DNA of 64,000 nucleotides from Euclidia mi (Eukaryota; Arthropoda; Insecta; Lepidoptera; Erebidae): contig OX123190.2 of assembly GCA_944739405.2 (NCBI GenBank), positions 62,825,805 through 62,889,804 on the forward strand, read 5' to 3'. The position numbers were made by a program, and so were the translations under genes. The number at the start of each line of letters is the position of its first letter. Position 1 is the stretch's first letter. Positions 56,481 through 64,000 of the stretch are shown here, piece by piece. The notes beneath the pieces were generated by a model. That model did not search any database. It was not told the origin of the DNA and worked only from the letters and a program-made list of their open reading frames with translations.

Positions 56481-56625
56481 AGGGGGTTGGTATAGGGTTT
56501 GTATCAAGTTTCCTTCTCTTACAGTGCTGTTTTCTGCATAATATGCTCCCTCTGTCGGCTCTTACGATGATATGGGGTGGTGACATTCCGTATTCTTAAT
56601 CCGTCACCACACGGACAGCGTATAA
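56481..56625 (-). repeat. LINE 3' UTR fragment, inverse of 29790-29950
   Basis: GGTATAGGGTTTGTATCAAG, then AATATGCTCCCTCTGTCGGC and GACATTCCGTATTCTTAATC are the complement of the blocks at 29790-29950. Confidence 0.7.
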
Positions 56626-57290
56626 AAAGGTATAATAGACATGACTGTCATACTTTTATTTTATTATCGGCGTAGAAACGGTCATCTATCAGTTTTTTCA
56701 AGAAAACGTAAAAAAAAATTGTGTAAATAGCATTATAAATCTCTTAAAACTGTTAAAATATTGTAGAAAGAAAATATTTATTATTGGTCATAGAACTATT
56801 TCTAGGGCGTGTTGAACACAAATTACGCTCTCCTGTAAACCTCGATTTTTGACTTGACCTTATGTACCTACGTAGGAAACGTCAATACATTGGCTCGTTC
56901 TAATTAATTACTGGATTGAATAACGAATAGAAACAATAAAATTTCTACGCACGAGTGCTTTCAAGGTTCGCATACCGGTAGGCTTATACAATAAACAAAG
57001 TTTACTCCGAAATTATTTCCGAATGAAATATTTACAATACGTCATTCGCACTTTGAAATTTTTTTAATAGAGGCTCTTACAATAGTGCCGAAATATCGGC
57101 AAGTCAAAACAAAACACCGTGGTAAACACCGAAAGACAATTTAATACTTTTTCTCAATTAGTTAACAATGGCTAAAGTGCTCTCAGTCTACACACACACA
57201 CACCATAATCATTACCAAAATAAACTTGTGGATGAATAAAACTTATTAATTCTTTATGTATGTAATTATTGGCCCCTTTATATAAATTGT
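56626..57290. other. Non-coding stretch, nothing recognised
   Basis: AT-rich. No exon or repeat recognised. Confidence 0.35.
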
Positions 57291-57440
57291 TTAACTGCTG
57301 GGCACGGGCCTCTTCTCGCATTGAGAAGGGTAAGGCCATAGTCCACGCTGGCCAAGTGCGGGTTGGCAGACTGCACATGTCTTTCGGGAACATTCCAACC
57401 ATCTTCCCTATTGAAATTAGGATGTTTTTTAATTTCAATA
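57291..57440 (+). repeat. Lepidopteran interspersed repeat
   Basis: CTGCTGGGCACGGGCCTCTT, CGCATTGAGAAGGGTAAGGC and GGCCAAGTGCGGGTTGGCAG form a very common block in moth and butterfly introns. A diverged relative lies at 29108-29240. Confidence 0.7.
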
Positions 57441-57524
57441 GCTTCTCGTATCATTTTTGGAATAAAGCGGTGTTCTTTTGCGAGTATCTGTGGTTTATCA
57501 AATCGCAGGTAATGGTTGGTTCCT

Positions 57525-57620
57525 TGTTCTACATGTTCACACAACACGACGACGTCTGCTGTGTGTGAACATGTAGAACAACACGACGAAGTCTGCTGTG
57601 TGTGAACATGTAATTGCGTA
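57525..57620. repeat. Hairpin with a partial third arm
   Basis: 19-bp arms TGTTCTACATGTTCACACA (57525-57543) and its exact complement (57562-57580) surround an 18-nt loop. The loop plus right arm is then repeated directly, with one change (GACGACG versus GACGAAG), up to about 57612. Confidence 0.8.
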
Positions 57621-59934
57621 ATAAAAATGTAGTTTCTAGATCATTCGGTTTAAATGTAATAACAAGTGAAACCAATATAACGCGACAAAATCCGTAAACT
57701 GTAGTTTAATTTCAATGTGTAACATTCGCGTAAACCCAAGAAAATATTATAAAGAATATATTTTTCTTAAATACAGTGCATAAAGAGTAGTAGTTACGTG
57801 GCCATGGAAATCTTTTTCACATTAACTCGTCAACCTATTTTTATCAAAAAACAGGAAAATTAATACGATTCTCAGAGGAGATACCTGCCAAGTTGTTATT
57901 GATCCGCCCCGGTGACACCTTATTTCGGTTACAGCGTAGAGAGCAAATCTCTTTCTTTTTCATTGCTAGTCACGTTGAAGTCTATTTGTATCAAGATATC
58001 TCAAGATATCGCAAGACTATTTTACCATTCATTCATTCATCTATGATCAGTAGGTACATACCTACTTCCATTGCTCCTTAGTACAATCACCATATTCTTT
58101 CGTTAAACTATGTCGAGGTCTACGGTGTTGAAGGAGAAATTTTGAGAATTGGAATTTGAATTTGAATTTTCTTTCAGGTAGTCTGCTTCCAAACTTACGT
58201 TCAGTAACACACAGATTACTAACTTAAGATTCCGTATGCGACCTTCAAGAGAAGAGAGAAATAGTCTTGAGGAGAAATTAAACGATGTCGGTCATGGCCT
58301 GGCTTATGAGTGTCTGATGCTTTCTCATTGAGATGCGCCCGATCAAAGCTATGCGACTTTCGTGGGTAATGCCATATAGTTTAGACACCTAAAATCTGCT
58401 AGAGCAATGATTCTGTCAGTAACAGTGCTATCTAGTCCCATTATTATAGTTTGAACACTAAAAAACCATTTGAGAGGATTTCTAAACTCATCATGTAAAA
58501 GAGAACAAGAAACAAAATCTTGGCAACATAAAGGTACTGTAAAACTCCAATTAATTCTTACAAAACTGACAAGTGGACGACAGAATTTTTCCAATTAAAA
58601 CAAGGATTTTAATTGTTTCTTTCTTCTTATCCAACTATGGTGTAGAATTTATCACTGCGATAGATGTACTTATTGTAAATAAACAGGGTGGTGACAAATA
58701 TTAGTGGGCAGTCAATAGTGTGAGTGTATTTCTATCACAGTAAGTAAAGAGACACAACATGTCGTAATCAAATGAAGACCCGTTACAACCGCCAATCTCC
58801 TTAATTCATAGATTGGGGCGAGCGAGGACGTTAAACTACGTATATAGGTACTACAACTAGGTATATCAAAATATTGTTTGGGTGTCGTCCTCGTTAGAAG
58901 TAACAGAATAACTATAATTTGGCTATGAAAGATGAAGAATACACGAAGATCACGTTTTAAGTAAGGTTTCAAACTCCTTTAAAAACGTGCCGTCGACAAT
59001 AATGCCATGTTTTTACTCAAACTAAGTGTTTGCTTATTATAAGGCCTTTATGAGTTACGAAGATTTATTCATGTTGTTTTAGTTGAAAGTGCATGCGGTT
59101 GTTTACTTTCGAGCAAGCACACCTTTGTCAATATGTATGGCATGGCATGATCTTGTATTTTATTGTATTGGCAACTATAACCACAAGACTTTCGCCTTGG
59201 ATTCTTAGGGTTCGCTTTCAAATCTCAGATTTAACAGAACACTGTCTTTAATTATTGTCACTTTGCCTGAGAAAAACCAGAGACGTGCTGACTATACTAA
59301 ACTAGTCGGCGACCACTCGTCTATTTCATTAATAATACTCATCAATGAGGGTGTTTGATATTTCGTCCACCACCAGACGGCGCTTAGTATGCGTCAGGTC
59401 CAAACTGACGTCAGATATGTACAGACGCGTACACACACATAATACGAACTAACACAGGCTTACGAAAATATAGGTTTGACAGGTTTCTGGACCTGATGCC
59501 TCAGTGCTGCCGCATAGTGAGCGTCATTTCAGAAGACCCTCATTTTATTTGACATTGGTTCGTTGGTAAACTGCATTCCGCTCTCGCCGTAGCCGCCGCT
59601 CGTTCAAAGTTTACATCCATTCTATCATTCTATCGATGCAATTAGTGATATCTACGAATTTCTTACATTCTTTATATACGTCCTTTCTTTTTAAATAGTA
59701 TGACGCATTTATGATAACATTTTTGCAGTAGGTACTTAACATGCTGAAATTAATTTCTTGAGCTTTACTTATGCCATTCGAAGTACAATTACGCATTGGA
59801 ACAATATTTGAAACATTTCATGTAATCTGAATACCACAAATCTTAAATAGTACCGACAATCTTAATTTCTCATTTTAACGGTATCAATAGCTAAAATGTT
59901 TTTCTATATTTATTTTATTATAGACTAGAGGATG
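57621..59934. other. Non-coding stretch, nothing recognised
   Basis: AT-rich. Short frames lack motifs or splice context. No clear SINE or LINE was seen. Confidence 0.4.
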
Positions 59935-60122
59935 CCCGCGGTTACACCTGCTTTATTTAAGGCTACTGCTCCGCTCCCGTCACTCATAGCGCGATGTTAT
60001 ATAGCCTATAGCCTTCCTCGATAAATGGGCTATCTAACACTGAAATAATTTTTCAAATCGGACCAGTAGTTCCTGAGATTAGCGCGTTCAGCCAAACAAA
60101 CAAACTCTTCAGCTTTATATAT
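59935..60122 (+). repeat. Short Lepidopteran non-autonomous repeat
   Basis: It starts GACTAGAGGATGCCCGCGGT, has AAATCGGACCAGTAGTTCCT and GCCAAACAAACAAACTCTTC, and ends GCTTTATATATTA. This is the same structural type as 24005-24206 (CTAG-type end plus an ATA-rich end). Confidence 0.6.
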
Positions 60123-60124
60123 TA

Positions 60125-61300
60125 ACTAGCTGACCCAGCGAACTCCGTATCGCCTTTTTAAGAGTTTCTATTTCATTCCCTTTTTTCCAAGCCCCTTTTC
60201 CAAAGTTACCATTGACTTAGCGCTTAATCTCTTATCATTCCAGGGTCTATAAATGATGCAAAAACAAACATAGATTTTTATATAATATTGAATTCCCCAT
60301 TCCTTAAAATATCGGAGACGATACCCATATCGACTAAAAAAATATCCCGTCCGCCAACTTTGATTTCCTAACCGCCATCTTTGATCACCAAATAGATGTT
60401 GTATTTGGATTCACCATCCCTTAAATCATCAGAGACGATACCCATATTAATTTTTGAAAATTTTCCCATCCGCTATCTTTGATTTCCCATCCGCCATCTT
60501 GAATCACGAAATAGATGTTGTATTTGGATTCCCCATCCCTTCAAACATCGGAGACGATACCAATAATGATTTTAAAAAAAACCCATCCGCCATCTTTGAT
60601 CACGAAATAGATGGTGTTTTTGAATTCCCCATTCCTTAAATATCGGAGACGATACTCATATCGACTTTAAAAAAATCCCGTCCGCCATCTTTGATTTCCT
60701 ATTCGCCATCTTTGATCACGAAATAGATGTTGTATTTAGATTCGCCATCCCTTAAAACATCGGAGACGATAACCATATTGATTTTTTAAAACTTTCTCAT
60801 CCGCCATCTTTGATTTCTCATCCTCCATCTTTGATCACGAAATAGATGTCGGATTTGGATTCCTCATGCCTTTAAATATCGGCGATGATACCCATATCGA
60901 CTTTAAAAAAAAAACCCGTCCGCCATCTTTGATCACGAAATAGATGTTGTATTTGGATTCACCATCCCTTAAATCATCAGAGACGTTACCCATATTGATT
61001 TTTTAAATTTTTCCCATCCGCCATTTTTGATTTCCCATCCGCCATCTTGAATCACGAAATAGATGTTGTATTTGGATTCCCCATCCCTTTAAACATAGGA
61101 GACGATACCCATATTGATATTTTAAAATTTTCCCATCCGCCATCTTTGATTGCCCATCCGCCATCTTTGATCACGAAATAGATGTTGTATTTCGATTCTC
61201 TACCCCTTAAAATATCGAAGGCGATACCCATATTGATATTTAAAATTTTCTCATCCGCCATTTTTGATTTCCCGTCCGCCATCTTGGATCACTAAATAAA
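60125..61300. repeat. Repeat with ~100-120-bp minisatellite (GCCATCTTTGATC)
   Basis: It begins ACTAGCTGACCCAGCGAACT, a common insect repeat terminus. From about 60300 to 61290 a unit with GGAGACGATACCCATAT, one or two CCGCCATCTTTGAT blocks and GAAATAGATGTTGTATTTGG recurs about nine times at variable spacing (roughly 95-120 bp). The CGCCATCTT motif appears about 16 times, some with changes. The short frames seen across it are array by-products. Confidence 0.8.
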
Positions 61301-61542
61301 GGAGAATGACCAAATTTGTATGGAAGATGGGCTATGTTTGCTTCTCGATGATTTGACCGGTAAAATATAGTAAATATACTCCTAATTAAATTAGGAAAAA
61401 ATTAATACGATATTCGGCGGCAGTTCTTAGCTATCGGAAAATAAAGATTTCAAATATTTTGAGGTTAAGTATTGTAATAGTTACGTGAATTATATCATAT
61501 AAATAGTAGTAAATTAGTTAATTATCGCCCGTGCTTTGAAGA

Positions 61543-61800
61543 GTACTTACGTTAAGCCGTCGGTCCCAGTTATCATGAAGATCTTTCACCATCGTACGTC
61601 GTTACGGGGAGTCAGTACCCTCCAATAAACCGATACTTACTGGTCTAAACCATACAATATCGCTTTCCCTTTGGGTTATGGCGGTCAGACTATGGAAAAG
61701 CTAATATTCTGTAATATCTGGTTAGACTAGTATGCGGACCCAGGGCTCCTAGGCGTTGAAGTCTTGGATGCAACCGACATAACTCTATGGTGATGATATG
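61543..61800 (+). mobile_element. SINE family B, 5'-truncated, opposite orientation
   Basis: GCCGTCGGTCCCAGTTATCA, GGTCTAAACCATACAATATC and TGGTTAGACTAGTATGCGGA match the complement of the body of 51003-51366. The tRNA-like head is absent. Confidence 0.6.
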
Positions 61801-62107
61801 ATTTAATCATATTACCGGAATTTATTAGAAGCCTCTATGTATATTATACAATATAGAAAATAGAGTTGTAAGAAGAAGTGGAACTTCGAAACAAACGCTT
61901 GTACATTATATTCGTTTGCGGTTTTTTCAGTCTGATATATTTCTTACTGAGAATTCTCAATACCATGTGGTTCAATTAATGAGAATTTCAGTGAGGCTAG
62001 TTCGCAAAAGATAAGCTCATTCCGTTGGACCTTATTACAAAGTTGGCATTAAAACAACACTATGCTTTAATATGTAAATGAAACACAGTTTTTATGTTAT
62101 TCTTCAT

Positions 62108-62113
62108 TTTATT
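62108..62113 (-). terminator. Poly(A) signal AATAAA
   Basis: AATAAA on the minus strand starts 12 nt after the TAG stop of the gene at 62125-62520, so the transcript would have a very short 3' UTR. Confidence 0.45.
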
Positions 62114-62124
62114 TGTTATTATAC

Positions 62125-62520
62125 CTAAATCTTCTTCAAATAAATCACCTCAAAATGAAGCAGGAGCTTGTATATCGTATAGGCACCATAATGTGGTGCA
62201 GGTATGACCTCATAAGTTACAACAGCTTTAATTAATGTGTAGCATTCTAAACATAAGACTCCGTTCAATTCCTGAAACAAACAATTAAAGTAATTTGAAT
62301 ATTCGGCGAGGAGAGCACGAGAGAATTGTAGGAATTGAGAAGAGAAGTAAACAACACTTACACAGACTGGCGCTATCCATGATGTTAAAATATTGAGCTC
62401 CGAATCAGATAGTTTGTCCAAAGAACGGACACGTTGCTGCCGAGGTACCGCAAAGGAAGAGTTAACAATGTTAACATAACTGCAATCCTCACCACGGCTA
62501 GTTGTTCTAATTCCAGACAT
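62125..62520 (-). CDS. Small Cys-pair protein gene, two exons
   Basis: Exon 1 (62362-62520, 53 codons) starts MSGIRTTSRGEDCSYV and ends LDKLSDSELNILTSWIAPVC, followed by donor GTAAGTG. The intron is 62272-62361 (90 bp) with acceptor TTGTTTGTTTCAG. Exon 2 (62125-62271) begins ELNGVLCLECYTLIKAVVTY and ends with TAG. The spliced product would be about 101 residues. Because the intron is a multiple of three without stops, an unspliced 131-residue form is also open. The join W-x-x-P-x-x, phase-0 intron, then x5-[VL]-C-x2-C-[WY]-x-L is shared with the damaged gene at 24444-24996, so both belong to one family; the resemblance to ZAD-type zinc-binding domains is tentative. This copy lacks the first CxxC pair. 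A poly(A) signal follows. No in-frame damage is seen. Confidence 0.5.
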   Translation of the reverse strand: MSGIRTTSRGEDCSYVNIVNSSFAVPRQQRVRSLDKLSDSELNILTSWIAPVCVSVVYFSSQFLQFSRALLAEYSNYFNCLFQELNGVLCLECYTLIKAVVTYEVIPAPHYGAYTIYKLLLHFEVIYLKKI

Positions 62521-62861
62521 ACTAATGTTACCAATACTGTCTCATACTTTAGTCAACCCACGAGTCTTGATAACACGAAATAAACTTGTTTGGTCCACAA
62601 AGGATTGTTCAAGTCAATATAAACGACAGTAAATTACTTATTTTCCAACAAAGAGATATGAACATAGGTGAAACAGCAATTTGACTGTTTTCATGTCAAA
62701 ATAACTGACTACAGTCCGTTCACAGTTATTTTACCTCTGACAGATGTCGGTGTTTATTTTCTTTATGTTGGAATTGTACTTTGTGATGACAGGAATGTAA
62801 AATAGGGTTACCCGTGCATAACATTTTACCCAATATTAGTGGAAATGCTTCAAAAATTCAA

Positions 62862-62990
62862 ACGCTTGAAGCTCATGGCCGCAAAGTGGTTAGATTACCG
62901 CCATACCACTGCGAGCTAAACGCAATTGAACTAATGTGGAGTCTCATTAAAAGGCGAGTCACAAGCAAACAGAAGAATGGCCATTTTTGA
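62862..62990 (+). pseudogene. IS630/Tc1-mariner (DDE_3-like) transposase tail fragment
   Basis: The frame encodes TLEAHGRKVVRLPPYHCELN, AIELMWSLIKRRVTSKQK and ends in TGA. The LPPYHC-x-LN-x-IEL-x-W motif is the hallmark around the last acidic catalytic residue of DDE_3 transposases, with the Glu of AIEL in place. Only this C-terminal part is present, with no other conserved part upstream. It is a dead fragment, or an exapted exon. Confidence 0.65.
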
Positions 62991-63164
62991 CCTAAACATG
63001 TATAGAGATAAAACTTATTTTAAAATTAAGGTTATTTTTTAGTGTAATGATTTCACTAACAATTATATTTTATAGAAGTCTAGGTAAAAAGAAAAGTTTT
63101 GGGCTCACGTTGGCGTAATTATGATGCGTTTACCTTTGTATATTAAATAGACCACATTTTTATT

Positions 63165-63786
63165 AGGGTTCCGTAGTCCACAAGGAACCCTTATAGTTTC
63201 GTCATGTCCGTCCGTCTGTCCGTCCGCAGCCTAGCTCAAAGACGTCTGGTGCTAGAAAGCTGATATTTGACATAAATATAGCCATAAAATATTGCAACAA
63301 AACTGTAGAATAAAATTTGGGAAAATATTTTTTATAAGTGTATTCTCCCTACATATATAGTGGGGTTGAATTTTTTTTTGGTTGAGTACCCCATCATGTG
63401 GGGTATCATTGGATAGGTTTTAAAAAAATAATATTATTTTGCTCAAATCATTTTTCGATCAAGTGATTGGTTTGTCAAATATCAAGCTTTGAAGTGAAAA
63501 AAATTGTTAGACTCAAGTGTCCCCCCCCTCTGCCGGCTAAACTATTCATTTGGAAGAGGTGAAAAAAAATCACAAATGTAGTAAATATAACGAATTTAAA
63601 AGGAAAACTATCACGGCTAAGTAGACATCACTAGTTTACGAGTAATCGTCGGTTAACTTATAAATACCTATTTCCGTGAGTTTACATTGGGAGCGCTGGC
63701 TTAATCTTAAAGATGCCCGTTTTTAGTCCCATGTGAACCAGAAGTTGTTATCAATAATGGCCATTATGGGCAACTACGGAACCCTA
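63165..63786. repeat. Lepidopteran repeat with AGGGTTCCGTAG ends
   Basis: AGGGTTCCGTAG (63165-63176) and its exact complement (63774-63785) bound the element. The left end also forms a hairpin (AGGGTTCC / GGAACCCT) and is followed by GTCCGTCCGTCTGTCCGTCC. The right end continues with a CGACACGCACTTGGCAGGTT block. This pair of ends is very common in moth and butterfly introns. Confidence 0.7.
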
Positions 63787-64000
63787 CATTGCGTGTGACC
63801 CGACACGCACTTGGCAGGTTTTATAACTACTTATCTTCATAGGAAATTAGCTATTTCGTAAGAAAATAAATGTATATGCATATAGCCATGCCAATATCAA
63901 GAGGTTTTGTTACAAACATTACTTCCAAATATTTAATACGATTGCTTAGGCAATAAAAAAATAAGTAAATTTTTAGCAATAATGTATATTTAAAATGGGA
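63787..64000. other. Non-coding end of window
   Basis: AT-rich. Nothing recognised. Confidence 0.3.

Noticed and set aside
60454..61282. Short frames with repeated SAIFDFPSAIL or MADGKSKMADE readings
   Set aside because: They come from the minisatellite and show no protein-like constraint.
1..64000. CRISPR array, prophage or bacterial operon
   Set aside because: No such structures are present; splice sites, SINEs and LINEs indicate an animal nuclear genome.

Overview
This window looks like an intronic or intergenic stretch of a moth or butterfly (Lepidoptera) nuclear genome. It is AT-rich with GC-rich islands. The only long continuous open reading frames are decayed transposon genes, and the few cellular coding pieces are short exons bounded by GT/AG. 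Most of the DNA is interspersed repeats of types common in Lepidoptera: tRNA-derived SINEs, 3' ends of RTE-, R1- and CR1/Jockey-type LINEs, Ty3/gypsy and BEL/Pao LTR retrotransposons, hAT-like and Harbinger-like DNA transposons, and long-inverted-repeat (foldback) elements. Species-level assignment is not possible from sequence alone.

Possible host gene (+ strand): two separate candidate first coding exons (5323-5526 and 13816-13968) each start with ATG plus a signal-peptide-like stretch and end in phase 0 at a GT donor. A downstream internal exon (55644-55782) starts in phase 0 and encodes the beginning of a fibronectin-III-like strand pattern. A plausible reading is one secreted or membrane protein gene with alternative first exons and an intron of about 42-50 kb filled with repeats; the remaining exons would lie beyond 64000. 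This linkage is inferred. A second gene family on the minus strand is a small Cys-pair (CxxC) protein. One two-exon copy with a poly(A) signal lies at 62108-62520, and one stop-damaged copy at 24444-24996 is repeated at 32329-32881. The two loci share the position and phase of an intron.

Layout: 1-5000 is a three-level nest, with a hAT-like element inside a 111-bp array inside a long-inverted-repeat element. 6961-8614 is an internally deleted gypsy element with 4-bp target duplication. 9584-9888 is a Harbinger-type MITE with a sister copy at 55855-56159. 10572-12672 is a hAT-type element with 8-bp target duplication that holds a degraded LINE. 17081-20515 is a giant foldback element whose arms are head-to-head arrays of an exactly 120-bp monomer. 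24362-40131 is a 7885-bp direct tandem duplication whose two copies appear almost identical. 40597-50430 is a pile of LINE and Pao fragments with a DNA-element insertion. 54099-54864 is an inverted-repeat element with clustered 16-bp motifs and 8-bp target duplication. 59935-61300 is a minisatellite built on a GATGGCGG-type motif.

Limits: repeat families were named from recognisable protein motifs, termini and target duplications only, with no database search. Boundaries of degraded repeats are approximate.
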